A stretch of 64,000 bases of DNA from Climacium dendroides (GCA_950106755.1 OX467083.1:35273029-35337028), one strand, 5' to 3'. Shown: positions 12,222-25,455, counted from the first letter of the stretch. Notes: generated from the letters alone by a model not told the origin. Numbers and translations are program-made.

Positions 12222-15142
12222 GAAATCTCAATTGTACAATCTTTTAGTGTACATGTTGTAGATGATGTCAATCAAATTTGGAGTCATTTGACCACTTGGA
12301 TTGCAAGATTATAATGTTAGTGTTGAAAAAGATGCTGAAATTTTCTTAGTGACATATAAGAGGTGAAATTTGATTTCTAAGCCTACTCAAAAAAAAAACT
12401 TTGGATTGATAATAGCATGCAAATGATGTATTGTGTTTGCAAAATGGCTTTGAAATGTCAAAAAGTAGCAAGAAAAGTTGCAAAAAAACATCTAAGGTTG
12501 AATCTCCTTCTACTAAAATACTTCTTAAACACTCATAACTTCTTGGATTGATATGAATTTTAACCACAAACTAGACTAGTATGCAAAACTTTTCCTAAGA
12601 ATTTATTGAAAACTAGAGGTTGGTGCTTCCTATGCTATACATTTATCATTAGAATTTTATAAGAATTTTTATGTATTAGATAAAATGCAGAACAAAAATT
12701 TCAATAAATCTTCAAATAAAAATGACTAAAATCTTTGTATAATTTTTTTATAAGTAAGCATATATTGAAATGTACAATAGAAATTTATTGAATGATGAAT
12801 GAAACATATGCAATGGTAAATACTATAAAAGATACACATACATTAGAATGCATTAGAAATTTGACTCCATTGTCACAAAAAATGGCAACACAAATTGAAG
12901 AATTGAAAAGAAAAACTTATAAATCTCAAAAACTTTGTGAACAACTTAATAGTTGTGGAATCCAAAATCACTTCAATTGAATAAATTTCTCAAAATCATT
13001 TGGTAGTAGCAATAGAAAATTGAAATCATGAAAGCTAAAGCTTACAAAAGCACAAAATCATAGAAGTGCAAAGAAGTGTAAAGCCAAGAGAAGCAATGGA
13101 TTTGCTACATCTATACTATGGATCCTCTTTAATATCACCTTAATTGCAACAACTATATTATTTCTATAATATCATCCTTTGTAAAAAGTGATATTATAGA
13201 AGTGATTGCAAACTGCTACTCTATTTATGTAATATCACATTGTGTGAAAATATGATTTCTATGTACATGATTGAAAATATTTTTATAAAATATTTAAAAT
13301 AATTATTCTAAAGACTTATCGAAATCATTATCATGCATTCTATTCAAATATATCAAAATTTTACTAATATGTGTTACAATAAATGTGTAGCATAGCAAGC
13401 ACAAGCCCCTAGTATTAATGGTAGCATTTGTGATATTACGGAGGGACTTATGATTTTAGTAGTATGATGGACACTATATGAAGAAGAAATAGGTCATCAA
13501 AGTTCATTGTAATCCAAAAATGTCTGGATTTTGAACTTCAAATGGCTCCCAAATATTCAAAACCACTTAGATTGACACAAAAATTCTACCACAATAACCA
13601 AACTTCAAGTGGAACCAAATTCGATAAATTTTATTGAAAGAAAACATTGGATCAAAATGTTGGGTGAAGTAAAATTAAACTTGTGAACTTTGAGTGGTTT
13701 CCAAAAAATTAGTACTTCTTGGATTGATTTGGAAAGTTTACCACACAAAGTAGAAGAGAGAGTGCAGATTTGAAAATAAGTTTTATCACATTCAAACATT
13801 GGATGTAAAAGTTCAAATACTTTAAATTGGACTTTCAAACTTTGTATCTCCTTAATACAATGTGAAAGTGTTCACTTGGGGTGCTTAGGGACAAACCTTA
13901 GAATACCATGCTAATCACCATTGAAATCTTTCTTCTAGATACCATGTGAATCATTTGCTTAGAAAAAACATGAGCACCCATGGAAGGTTAAAGTATTGTG
14001 CAAAACATCCCCTTTTTACACAAAATTCTAAAGATGAACATCTATTTTTTATGTCATATATAGTCATCTATTAGATACTTTAATTGCATCTTTATAAGGC
14101 TAACCTTGTAAAAAAGACATGGCCTATGACTAAGGTAATGAGTAAAAAATGATTTGATCTTTAAACCAAAAGGTACATTCTTTATTTCTAAAGTGATCGA
14201 ATGGTTGACCCTCGTACAATGTTAGTAGTGTGTGTATTTTGGAACAATAACTTGCAAATGTTTTGACATCGTGACTCAAATTTAGAGGGATTTTGTTTAG
14301 AATTTGAAGGAATTTTGTTTGGAATTTGAAGGGACTTTGTTTGATTACTCAAAACCTATCAATCTAAGCTTGCCAATTCAAGTTTCAGATGCCTAACATT
14401 TTCGTTTGTTTGTTTGTGAAATATTATAATTAGTTAACTATATAATAAGTATACATGAGTTTAACCCTTGAATGCCCAAGGTACCATATTTTAGTGTCAC
14501 AAAACTTTTTAAGTCAATTAAAATCTTACCAAATTAAAAAAAAAAATCTTTTTAAATTTTTAATATCCTATATAGTCTATTTTATGCATTAACAATTCAA
14601 TTTTCTTAAAAGTAATTTATAATTTTTCTATTGAAGATTTTATACAAGGGCATCTATTGCAAATCTTGATTTTTTTAGTGTTTGAGGCTCTTGGAGATGA
14701 ACTCAAATACATTGGATCTTGAGGGGAAAGTCAAGTTGAAAATTCATTTAAGAAAATTGTAGAGTAGATTTTGAGAAACCATAAATTGATTATAGTTATG
14801 AATGTTATGCCCTTTAATCTCATATTTTTTTCATGATTTCAGTTTTATATTTGATATGTAAAATGAGTCTTGAAGATTTAAAATCACTTTTGTTATTTTA
14901 ACACCCTCTCGATCAAACATTAAAACCTTTCAACATATAAGTGATATTGTTGTATTTTTTTTTTCCATGCAATCGATCCATAACACATCCATTTGAATTT
15001 GTAAGGTTACATTTTCAAAAATATTGGAAATTTTGAAGTTACATAACATTGCAATAGCCTCAAACACTCTACTTTCAGTCCTTTGACAAAGACCATCCAA
15101 CAATTTTTTAATGACACATTCTTATAGTGGCTACTTCCGTAT
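12222..15142. other. AT-rich repeat-derived spacer, no gene
   Basis: No reading frame with recognisable content. Several segments recur elsewhere: about 12500-12610 and 13470-13600 resemble 61700-61960, 13229-13466 is repeated at 33461-33692, and 14010-14050 resembles sequence near 47710. This looks like decayed mobile DNA. Confidence 0.6.
13229..13466 (+). repeat. Dispersed repeat, copy 1
   Basis: About 235 bp starting AATATCACATTGTGTGAAAA and ending near AGGGACTTATGATTTTA. It is matched in the same orientation at 33461-33692 with scattered substitutions. No ends typical of a transposon are visible, so it may be an internal part of a larger decayed element. Confidence 0.8.
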
Positions 15143-15146
15143 TTAA

Positions 15147-15900
15147 CCCCTAAAGGTGTTTGATGTTTTTAGATGCAAAATTGTTTCAAAGTATTTAAAC
15201 CCAAAGCAAGGCTAAAATCTCCATCTCCATTTATTTATTACCATGAGATCCTTTAGTTAACTTATTAGAGTTCACCCTCCTAAAATTTCAAAATTATGTC
15301 CCTTGATCTCAAAAAGAAGTATTTTAAATTCTTCCCAAATGGTTAGGTTTCAACTTTCAAATTTTTTACACCAAAACATGTAGATCCTTCACAACTTGCT
15401 ATTCTCCATAATATGTTGAAGATAAAAAGAAATAGGGTATGATTTAAAATATTAAATTGCCAAAAATTTAGAAATGGAATTGAAAAATGCCAATCTACAC
15501 CCACATTTTCATTCTTTTGAAAATAAAGAAAATTGAGTTAAATAAAGGACTTCAAAGTTTATTTTAAAGTAAAAATTCCATAACTACCCACAAACTAAAA
15601 CTCCTCATAACTTTCATCTCATTAATCAAAATGGAATGATTCAAAGCTTTCAATATATATATTAATCTACAAAACCAATTTCAAAATTTTATTTTTTTAA
15701 AGTGATTTTTTTAGCTACCTAGGTTGTCCACTTAGCAATGAAAATTACATATCATACAATAATTTTCTTTAACCATGTAGTCAATAGTTACTCCTTAGGC
15801 ACATGCTGTGTGAAATTTTCAAAGAGAAATTTAAAGAAAAATATTTTTGTAGAGAGCTAGCCAAAATTGGTATGTTGCCAAAAAAATGGTGTTTGGACCT
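15147..15900 (-). mobile_element. TTAA-flanked miniature element, reversed, one end lost
   Basis: Begins after TTAA with CCCCTAAAGG and ends in GTTTGGACCT. There the expected terminal GGGG is missing and a second element starts directly. The right part is the reverse complement of the 5' half of the copies at 27489 and 54041 (for example the CTCATAACTTTCATCTCATT block). A parallel copy of the whole segment lies at 47745-48628. Non-coding. Confidence 0.65.
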
Positions 15901-15904
15901 TTAA

Positions 15905-16807
15905 CCCCTAAAAGACCAAATCCTTTTTTTACCAAAAAACCACTCAAAACTGTCATTTCTTTTACAAAGAGTAAAAAATAAAATTGATAATTGTTTCTTT
16001 TGCACATCTAACCATAGGCTCTTATACCTAACTAATATGAGAATGTGAGGAATAAATTTCATAAATTTTGACTACACATATTGCAAGCTTTTTGCATTTA
16101 AAGTGAAGAAAACAAGTATTTTGCACATTGAAGGACTGGAATATTTGACTTTGAACCTTTGTAACTTAAATTTTTTGTACTACAAAGTTTTGAGGTTTAA
16201 ATCTGCATGGTAGGGAAATGAGTGAAGAATCTAGGAAAAAAATATAGTTACAAGAAAAATTAATTTTCATTCTTAAATAAATTGTTAAGTAGAAGGAAGA
16301 TCTAAATTATTAATATCTCTAAGATGGATTTAAAATGTGCTAATTCCAATGGTGAGATTTTTCTAGAAAGCAAACTAAGCCATGTGGACCTTTTCTTTTA
16401 AATTGTAAAAATGCATTCAAAAATGAATTCTACAAATGATTTTTTCAAGAAGATGCTTAGATTGCTTGAAAACCAAGATTGTCCATAACTTTTATATCAC
16501 TTATCCCAATAAAATGAATAAAAGCTTTCTATATAGACAAAAATATAATCTATAAGAAAAAAAATCAAAAATTATAAAATTCAAATTCTTGAATTTGTTT
16601 TTGCTACTTGGTCTTCCCTATTTTGAGCTAATCTAGGCATAATTGTTGTTCCTAGGCACCAATTGAAAAAAAATTATATTCCCATGAAGATAATCAATTT
16701 TTCTATCTTCAAAATTTTAAAAAAAAAAAATCATGACAAAAATTGAGATTGTAGGTACTTGCCCAAAATCCAATTTGTCTCCAAAAGGAACAATGTTCCT
16801 TTAGGGG
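15905..16807 (+). mobile_element. TTAA-flanked miniature element, subfamily B
   Basis: About 903 bp, starting TTAA-CCCCTAAAAGACC and ending CCTTTAGGGG-TTAC. Terminal inverted repeats are about 12 bp. The interior contains the block CACATCTAACCATAGG, also seen in subfamily A copies in reverse. No coding capacity. Confidence 0.7.
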
Positions 16808-17819
16808 TTACCAAAGTTAAATGACACATTCAAATTTGATTATTGATTATTGATTTGATTATTGACTTCTTTTTATTACTATATTGCTTGTCAACATTAG
16901 ATGTTTTTTAGCTGTTGTGGAGAGTTGTTTCAAGCCTGTTCCCCATGTTAGAAACCAACGACTACTAGCTAGAATAAAAATTTATTTTAATAATTAAATT
17001 AAATTAAATTAATAAATATTAATATTTTTAAAAATATTTAAGTTTTAATTTTTAATATTATTTGACATGGCAATTGCTTTGCTGCATCAAACTACTACTA
17101 TAGCAAAGTTCCCCTACGTTACCTTAATCTAGAAATGCAAGGGAACTTGCAGACCTCCAAAGTGGTTGAATTCCATCTACTGTAATGACAGCTTTTGATA
17201 GTATTCACCATTGTCTTGCTTAATGACATCTACTCTTATAGCTACTAATGGGTATGAAATATTCCACATCATTTTGTTGAGGGAAGGGCAACCTAGTTGT
17301 AGGCTATTGAATGTTGACGTAGTATGCGACCTTCTTGGGATTAGTTACTAATTCTTGAAGTTGAAAATCACTAAAAGCGACCACCTCCTGTAATGTACAC
17401 CGCTGATACATTGAAGAAAGCAAAATGTACTTGTGCGTCATGATTGCTTTTAGAGCATGGGTGGTTGTAGAGCAGCCTCGCATATGTAAGACATTTTTGA
17501 GAGTTGGAGAGGGTCACTCTGTGGTCACAATCCAATCTTCAGTTTTTTTCAGTGTGTGGTGATGGTCTGGCAAAGGGAAGAATGAACTGGATGTCAGTAG
17601 TGGGCATCCCTTGATGCTCATTTTATTTTTCTTCCATGAGAAGAATGAAATGTTTGCATTTGAGTGAGGGTAGGCTAACTTAGTCGGTGCCTTTGTCCTC
17701 TCCAAACTTCAAGGTCAATTTCTGACAATTCATGGCAACAACTCTCGTTCTGAAGTTATGAAGCTATGAAGTTGTACTAGAGGTCCATAAATGGACCATG
17801 TAAGGGTTGGAACTGAATT
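16808..17819. other. AT-rich spacer, no gene
   Basis: Low-complexity TTAAATTAAATT stretch around 16990-17050 followed by about 800 bp of moderate composition. A 63-codon minus-strand frame at 17514-17705 has no recognisable features. I see no RNA gene and no transposon ends here. Confidence 0.5.
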
Positions 17820-18271
17820 TTGGGGAGGTGAAACATCTTGAAACATTTTTCGGTAAATTTTCCTTGAAAGACAAGTGGAATTGACATCTAATCCAAGTCG
17901 TTTCATATGTTTTGGACTTTTGTGAAATTAGTTATAGAATTTTGAAGTTGAAATGGCATGGGGTTCTAAAAGGGCTCACTACAAGAGAAAGGGGTGTTTT
18001 AAGTAGTGTCCTAGACATCATGTCTTTTAAGTAACGTCTGTTAAGTAAGTTTTTAAGTAAACTTTTACTAAAAAACTTACTTAAAAGACATTACTTAAAA
18101 GACGTGATATCTAGGACACTACTTAAAACACTCCTTTCTCTTGTAGTGGCCCGTCTTCTCAAACATATACTATCTGTACATTGCTGAAGGCTATGAAAAA
18201 ACAACATGTACAAATGGTGTACATTTGAGGAGGTGAGCCATTTTAAAGCTTGAGCCATTTTAGAGCCTCCT
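17820..18271. repeat. Dispersed repeat hosting a CACTA-type insertion
   Basis: Matches 63440-63708 on both sides of the 172-bp element at 17977-18148. The shared left part contains GGGGAGGTGAAACAT and GAAGTTGAAATGGCAT; the shared right part contains ATACTAT, AACATGTACAAAT and ACATTTGAGGAGGTG. The 63.6-kb copy lacks the insertion and so supplies the empty site. Confidence 0.75.
17977..18148. mobile_element. Miniature CACTA-like element, near-perfect palindrome
   Basis: Starts CACTACAAGAGAAAGGGGTG and ends in the complementary CACTCCTTTCTCTTGTAGTG. The arms of about 75 bp run almost to the centre (CTAGACATC paired with GATATCTAG). CACTACAAGA is the classic terminus of plant CACTA (En/Spm) transposons, which make 3-bp target duplications. 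The flanks are GCT on the left and GCC on the right, and the empty paralogue near 63607 reads GCC once. No transposase; non-autonomous. Confidence 0.85.
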
Positions 18272-18454
18272 ACCTTACTTCTATTTTTGGAAAAGACCTA
18301 TGTTTGTGTTTCTTTTGTATTTTACAAGGGAAACATGGATCTTTTCCAAAAATAGAGGGAGTGGGCACTTGCCAAATGTTTTTTCAATTTGACCTCATAC
18401 ATCCTCAATGTCAAGTAGTCTTCATGAGCGCATAGTAATTTCATGAGGTTTTAA

Positions 18455-19266
18455 CCTCTAAATGATTTAAACCTTTTTTAATCAAAAAACACTAAAAATT
18501 TCCATTTCTATTGCAAAGAGAAAAAAATTTAATTAATTTTCATTTCCATATCCATTCATAGGATGTCGTAATAGACTAGAATGAAAATATGTGAGAAATT
18601 TCAGATACTTTGGTCATGTTGATTGCAAGATATTTGCATTTGAAATGAAGAAAACAAGCTTTTTTGCACCTTACTTAATTAGATTATAAGACTTTGAATT
18701 TTTTGAATCAAAAAATTTTGCACCCCACATGTTGATTTTATAAATTTTTATGTTGAAGAATTGAGTTGAGAATCTAAAAAAAACATTAAAAAAATGCACA
18801 CCAAGAGTGAAATTATTCTACTAACTAAACTAAATCTTTTGGACCTCTTTCTAAAAATTTGTGAAAATTGAGTCCAAAAATTAATCCAATAGATTAATTT
18901 TTCAAAGAAGGTGCTATAATTTTCTAGAAGATAAGGTGCTCCATAGCCTCTTATCACTAATTCAAATAGAATGAATCAAAGTTGTTTATGTAGACAATAA
19001 TATAATCTATTAGAAATAATTTTTTAAAGTTGTTATTTCAAGCTTGTGTGGGTTTTGATGGTTTAGTGCAAACTCCATTTTGCATTTAAGGTGGCACTAA
19101 TTTTGTTCTAGATCACTAATTGAATTTTTTTTTAAATCACAATACCATACAACTAATGTATTTTTCTATATTAACAACAATGTTCAAAAAAATATGCAAA
19201 AAATTGAGATCATAAAAATTTGACTAAACTTTCATTTGTTCCTAGAGGAAAAATGGTCAGTTAGGG
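18455..19266 (+). mobile_element. TTAA-flanked miniature element, subfamily B, decayed ends
   Basis: Starts TTAA-CCTCTAAATGATTT and ends CAGTTAGGGATTA. The interior parallels the copy at 15905-16807: a TCCATTTCTATTGCAAAGAG block near the start, then a GAAGAAAACAAGC block. Non-coding. Confidence 0.55.
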
Positions 19267-19564
19267 ATTATGAAAAGTATATTCACTGAAATTCCTTAAA
19301 CTTTTATGCAATTTTTTTTTGTAATATATCTTTTGTAATGATTCAAAGCTTTTAGGAATTAATCCTAAATCCTTGCATTGACCAAACTCGACTTTTAAAA
19401 TTTTGGGCATATTCAAGTGGTGCTTAAGTGACTTTGGATATTTCATATATGTTTTAAAACTTCTGTAAAAAAAATTTAGTGATCACCCTCTTCATGTCAA
19501 ACTTTGTTTTATGAAAAAAAATAGCAAAAGTTACAAAGGCTTTTATTTGAGGATCCAATTCAAG

Positions 19565-20129
19565 CTTAAGGGGTGCATTTAGTTCTACTACAATAAATCA
19601 CGTGCGAATAAGTGGTTTCTAATAAACTATAATTTTAACTTCAAATTTTGATTACTGTTTACTAATGACTATAAGATTCTACTCCCAAAATTTCAAACTC
19701 AAATAAAATATGGAATGATTTCTAGAATAGGTTAAAAACGTACTAAAATGGCATGTTTTTTAACTCAAATATTTTTAAAGAACACATTTAGATGATCATT
19801 GCATCAATATTCAGCTCAAAACAAGCTTTCAATAGAGTTATTTTTAGGAATTTTTTGTTCATTTTTTAGACAATTTTTTCTTATATAATATAGGGGTGTG
19901 AAAGTTGTTTTTTAGTTCTACAATGTAACTTTTTACTTCAAAAATTTGTAACTAATTATTATTAACAAATAAAAATATCCATAATTCAAAACATAGACTT
20001 TCAAAGTAGTAAAATTTATTCATATTTTTTTCATTTAATTTTATTTGAAATTCAAAAAGTAATTAGGGGGTCCAAAATTTTGTTCACACATGGTTTTTAA
20101 TGGACACTCTAAGTGACCCCCACCCCGAG
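19565..20129 (+). mobile_element. 565-bp hAT/MULE-like miniature element, copy 1
   Basis: Flanked by an exact 8-bp duplication AATTCAAG (19557-19564 and 20130-20137). Starts CTTAAGGGGTGCATTTAG and ends GACACTCTAAGTGACCCCCA followed by CCCCGAG. The ends form an imperfect inverted repeat of about 45 bp containing the CACGTGCGAA motif. Full-length relatives lie at 48902-49470 (reversed) and 57121-57688. It carries no reading frame. Confidence 0.85.
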
Positions 20130-20320
20130 AATTCAAGCAATCTATGTAGCAAAGAATTTTTGTTTATTCAATTCAATTTTTAAAATTGAATTTGGATTTA
20201 TAGGTGTGTATGCACTTGGAAAGCTTTTATTAATGTAGGAAAATTATAACAAGTTTCATTTTCTAGGAGATCATGGCAATTCTTTAAAAATAAATATTTG
20301 AAGTTCATTTTTCAACCTAA

Positions 20321-21242
20321 CCCCTAAAGGATCATTGTCCCCTCAAGGGACAAAATAGATTTTGGGCAAGTTCCTATGAGCTCAATTTTTGGTGAACTTT
20401 TTTGAAACTTTCTCATAAGATAAAAAAATTGATTACCTTTGTGGAAATATAATTTTTATTTCAATTGGAACTTAGGAGCAAAAGTTATACCATAATAAGC
20501 CTAGAACTAAACTTGTGGGCAAAAACAATCCACAAAAATGTTGAAATAATTAATTTTTTTCCTCATAGATTGTATATTTGTCTACATGGAGAGATTTGAT
20601 TCATTCCATTTGATTTGTGTTGTGTAAGTTTTGGAGTATCTTGTTTTGTACATGATCAAAGCATCTCTTTGAAAAAATAATATATATGATTCATTTTTGA
20701 GCTCAATTTTCACAATTTTTCAAAACAAAATGTTCCAAAGGCTTAATTTTTATTGTTAAAACAATTCTCAGTATTGGAATCAATGTATTTTAATTCCATC
20801 TTAGAGTTATTAATGTTTTAGTTTTTTGGTTTATCACTTACCTCCTTCTACTTAACATTTTTTTAAAGTATGAAAATCACATTATATTTCCAAATTTTAG
20901 TTTTTCCATATTCTCAATTCAATTCTTCATGATAATTTTTTTTAATTCAAAATCTACAACGAAATTTTTTTTAAGTTAAAAAGATTCAAAGTTTCGTAAA
21001 CTAATTTGCCACGATGCTAAAAAACATGATTTCTTCACTTTGAATGCATTTATCTTGCAATCTATGTAGTCAAAGTGTTTGAAATTTCTTGACTACACAT
21101 AATCATACTAGTCTTTTAAAAGATCTTATGGCTAGATATACAATGAAATACCATTTAAAATTTTTTTTGTTCTTTGCACTAGAAATGGCAATTTTGAGTA
21201 GATTTTGACAAAAGAAAAAATTAGGCCTTGATCCTTTAGGGG
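20321..21242 (-). mobile_element. TTAA-flanked miniature element, subfamily B, reversed
   Basis: About 922 bp, from CTAA-CCCCTAAAGGATC to GATCCTTTAGGGG-TTAA, so about 15 bp of clean terminal inverted repeat. The interior is the reverse complement of the 15905-16807 copy (for example CAATTTTTGGTGAACTTTTT near its start). No coding capacity. Confidence 0.75.
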
Positions 21243-21726
21243 TTAATGGATTTTGAATAAAATAAAGTAAAATAAAAGGTTGTAGATTGCATGCTATTGT
21301 AGAACATTTTCACCATTAGGATTTTTCAATTATTTTTTTTGTTTTAAGAAAAATTTGAAAGTTGAATTTCACCTTTGGAATAGAAGTGGAGATCCAAGCA
21401 TTATGATCTTCAAATTGGTGAGGTTTTAATCTCAATTTTTTTAAGAATGTACTTCAACATGTTAACTACCTGAAGTAATAAAGAGAAAAAAATTTAATAC
21501 CATGGTACAACATAGTGATACAACATAGTGATTTGAGACACTTTTGGAAATTGTAACATCTAAAGAACTTTAAGAGTGAAAAGGATGGTATGTTTTTATA
21601 GTAGTACAAGCTTCCACATTGGCACATACTAGTATGCAATTACACTAGTTTCAATCATATTCAACATTAAAACTTAGAAGGAAGGAATGTTGTTGTTGAG
21701 GAATAAAATTAATGTTAAATTGTTAA

Positions 21727-22049
21727 CCCTTAAATTTTCATGATTATTTCATGAAAGTCCACTCCAATATTGTCGTTTCTTATCAAAGAGCAAAACAAAA
21801 AATGTAAAAGAATAAAATTCTCAATAAAATTGCATAGCCAACTTTATGATCTTACGCCAAACTAGTACAAGAGTATATGGAAGAAATATAAAATAAAATA
21901 AAATGTTGACCTTGTAAATTATGAGATAATAATATTTGAAGTTAAAAGTACCTTGATTTCCTTTTTACCTAGCCGTACTAGATCATTAGACTTTGAATCA
22001 TCTCAACTTTAATCGTGAGAGATTTACCCCCTAAGATTGAAGATGACAC
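21727..22049 (+). mobile_element. Truncated TTAA-type element
   Basis: Begins TTAA-CCCTTAAATTTTC with the CATTTC/TATCAAAGAGCAAA block seen just inside subfamily B starts, then breaks off where the next element (22054) begins. Confidence 0.45.
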
Positions 22050-22053
22050 TTAA

Positions 22054-23497
22054 CTCCTAAAGTTCTTTGACTATGTTTTCACTAAAAATGTTCCAAAACT
22101 ACCATTTCTAATACAAGTACCAAATTTTAGAAAAAAAAAATTGGACACATGTTATCATTAGATCTTGTAATACACTGGTTTCAAAAAGATGAGGAAAAAA
22201 TTTCAGACATTTCCATCTTGTGGATTTGAAGTGACAAAAGTCTTTTGGGGGGCCCTGCAAGAAAATGGATAGTTGTACTTCACAAGGTCACATTTGTATG
22301 AAAAAATGTCCATATTGATGGCGCTTCTTTGGATTCATTCTTCAAGACAAGTTGTCTACATGCTTGAAAATTTTCAGATCATTAGGAATTGTACAACATG
22401 TAGGAAAAAATAATCAATAGAAAGAAGTAGAAAATGATCCAAAATACTAAATTGTTAAAATTTTAGTAACAGAATCAAAAAATTGCCAATCCCAATGGTT
22501 ATAATGTTGTATTCTCTCTATCCTAAAAATAATCTAGATTTTCTTGGAAAAGGCTAGATTAACAAAAGAGTTGTTTACTATTTCCAAAGGATTATGTAGT
22601 TGTTATAGCTTCTAGTCAACCCAACTAAATGTAAAAGAATGGAAGTCAACACTGAAGCAGCACATGGAACCACCCCCACCCCTTAGGAACTGCTCTAGTG
22701 CTATTAGTTTGGATCATTGTTCAAGAGATGCTAGTGCATTGAAGTCCATTGACACCCTCTATATCCAATTCTGACAATGTCATGTGATTCAACTCCAAGA
22801 AAATCTTAACAAAAGATTTGTTAGTAGTAGTTGTTGTACAATTGTGGATTGAATCCATTATCTTCAATTGGTTAGAGGTTGCACTTTGGATCTCTATGTA
22901 GGGATCAAATTGCTTTATAGACTCTTGAACATGGTATCTATGGATTATTTTGCTTCAGGGTGTTCAAACTAGCTTCAATTGTTGTCAAACAAGTTGGGGA
23001 GAGCCAATTTCTTGTACCATCAAATTTAATTTGGGACAAGTACACTTCAAAACCTCAAATTTATTTTGGAATAGAGGAAGTAATAAACATTCTACATCCT
23101 ATGATTTTAATTTTTCAAAAATATTGAAAATTGAATTAAGTAAAGAGCTTCAAAGTTTATTTTAGAGAAGAAATTCTTTAATTACCCTCAAACTAAAACT
23201 CTACATAACTTTCATCTCATTAATGAAAATGGAATGATTCAAAACTTTCCATATATACATATGAAGGAAAAAAAATCAAATTTTTGTTTTTGAAAAAAGT
23301 GATTTTTTCTAATCTAATTGGATTGCCTAGGGAAAAAAACACATATCATACAATAACTTTTTAACCATGTAGAGAAAAACTACTCCTTGTCTACATGTTG
23401 TGTGAAATTTTTAAAGAAAAATAAATAAAAATTCCATTTGTAGTAAGCTACATAAAATTGCAACAGTACCAAAAAATGGAGTTTGGTCCTTTAGGGG
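22054..23497 (-). mobile_element. TTAA-type element, subfamily A, reversed, enlarged by an insertion
   Basis: Starts TTAA-CTCCTAAAGTTC and ends TTTGGTCCTTTAGGGG. Both halves match the reverse complement of the copies at 27489, 40516 and 54041. About 560 bp in the middle (roughly 22530-23095) has no counterpart in those copies, suggesting a later insertion. Non-coding. Confidence 0.7.
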
Positions 23498-23924
23498 TCA
23501 AAGGTCAACTTTAAAGTATTGCACTATATAGTGTTTCTCATAATTTTCATACACTTCAAAAATTGCCATAATTAAGTGAGGATTTTGATTTTTTCAATGA
23601 ATTTTGTACATGTTGAAATCTTAAAATAGTTTTAAAAATAGAACATGTAATCAAGTTTATTAGTGAAAAAAGACTTCTATTACAAGTGTATTTTTTTAAA
23701 GATTCTTTTGTAAGTAGAATGAGAAATCTTTTTAAAACAACACATAAATACTTTATACATTGGTAAAATTTTCTATAACTTTTTGAATGTTTTTGGAATA
23801 AATTATGAAAATCATAAATATTTGAAATCATATTTTAGTCAATAATATTTCATTTAATTTTTGAAATTCTTACCACAAAATTTCAAAAAGAATTCTCATT
23901 CCACTTACAAAAGAATTTTAGAGC

Positions 23925-24919
23925 CTAAGAATTCCCTCAAAGGACAAATTAGGTTTGGAGCAAGTCCCAATGATCAAGAATGTTTAGCTTGACTTTTTAA
24001 TCTTTTTATGAAGATGTGTATTTCTTTGTTGTTTTGTGAAAATATAATTTTCATTAAAATCGGAATCAAAATCCAAAAGTTATAATCATTTTAATTCAAA
24101 TTTTGCTAGAAAGAATGGGTTAGGCATAGAAATTTATGAGAATTTCATTTGACTTTTTGGAGGGCAACAATTGGAATAGTAAACAAGTGACCAAAGTTTC
24201 TTACGGTGAGAATGTGTAGGAAGAACATTTTAAATGTGGAGAACATATGGGAAAAATGAGAGCATAGTTTTCAATGATGGGAACACATGAAAAAAATGAA
24301 GAGGGATTTTTTTTGCAATGGTTCCAAATGTATTAGGAACTTGATTGATCATATTGTGCTTCTAATTTCTATAGAAATTAGAGGGGAATTTTGTCATTTT
24401 GGGGGGGAGGAGGACTTATGAAGAAAAAATGTATTTTTGCATCTACATGTGAAATTCTTTTAATTTAAAAGTATGAGGTATGAATTTTGTTAGGAAAGGC
24501 CTAGTGTGTTGTTATTTTTTTACACACCATGAATTGCAAAATTTCTTTGGATATGTTCCACTTCTTTTTTGCCTTTGAAATTTGGTGGAGATATGCCTAA
24601 CTCGTGTTCTTCAACATGATAGATTTTTAAATTGAAATTTCATAGTGCAAAAATCTCCCACAAGTGGCGGTCAAGACCATTTGAAATTCTTTGGCAAGGT
24701 CCAAAAACTCTTTTTCTTCGCACTTCAAATGCAAATATCTTGCAATCCATAAGGTCAAACTTGATGAAATTTTTACCACATATTTATATACAAATTCAGT
24801 GTAAGATCATGCAATCTACTACTCAAAAAAATTCATTTTTCCATCTTTTTGAGTCAATGTAGTAGATATAGCGGATATCACTAGATTTTGATGGAAAAAG
24901 GGCTTGGGCCATTTGGGGG
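23925..24919 (-). mobile_element. TTAA-type element, subfamily B, reversed, decayed ends
   Basis: The start region (TCCCTCAAAGGACAAATTAG) parallels the start of the 20321 copy. The end reads GGGCCATTTGGGGG before TTTA. The termini are too mutated to fix the boundaries exactly. Confidence 0.45.
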
Positions 24920-25075
24920 TTTAAAAGTTTTGTTTATTGAATTTGATTAAAATGATTTTAAATTTAAAAAATTTAATGAGCTTTATTTTATGCATAGTAC
25001 ACTACTTGTACCACAACATGTCCAAATTTGTTGGAAATCTCTAATTCCTCAATTATAGTTGAACCATCTATTCCC

Positions 25076-25455
25076 AACTAAGGATCCATATCCAACCAAG
25101 GTTGGAATAGATTTTCAACCAAAGCTTGGAATGTGATTTTTCTCCTTTTTAAGGTTGAAATTAATAAGGTCATGACACATGTCGTGATGTAGTGAGCAAG
25201 AAAGTAGTAAGTAATAAGCGGGAAAGTAGTTTTGGAATTATTTGAATTGGAAGAGTTTATATTGGGTATGAATTGAGGCCAACATTTGGCTTCCAAATTT
25301 TATAGTAAATTGAATTCAAAGAAAAAAAATCATGAAAAATTGTCAATACCCATCATTTCTATCTTTCTATAGGGTAATAAATTTATATTGCCTTCTATTT
25401 CTCTAGAACATTTGCAAAATTGCTTAGGTGATTGGCTATGGGTGGTTCTACCATA
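25076..25455 (+). repeat. Long direct repeat, left copy
   Basis: About 380 bp including ACCAAGGTTGGAATAGATTT, AATAAGGTCATGACACATGT and GGTGATTGGCTATGGGTGG. Matched in the same orientation at 28612-29005. Two same-direction copies 3.5 kb apart could be the LTRs of a decayed retroelement, but the DNA between them consists mainly of TTAA-type elements and I see no primer-binding site. Confidence 0.7.

Noticed and set aside
12792..12980. 62-codon lysine-rich ORF
   Set aside because: Short, in AT-rich repeat-derived DNA, no supporting context.
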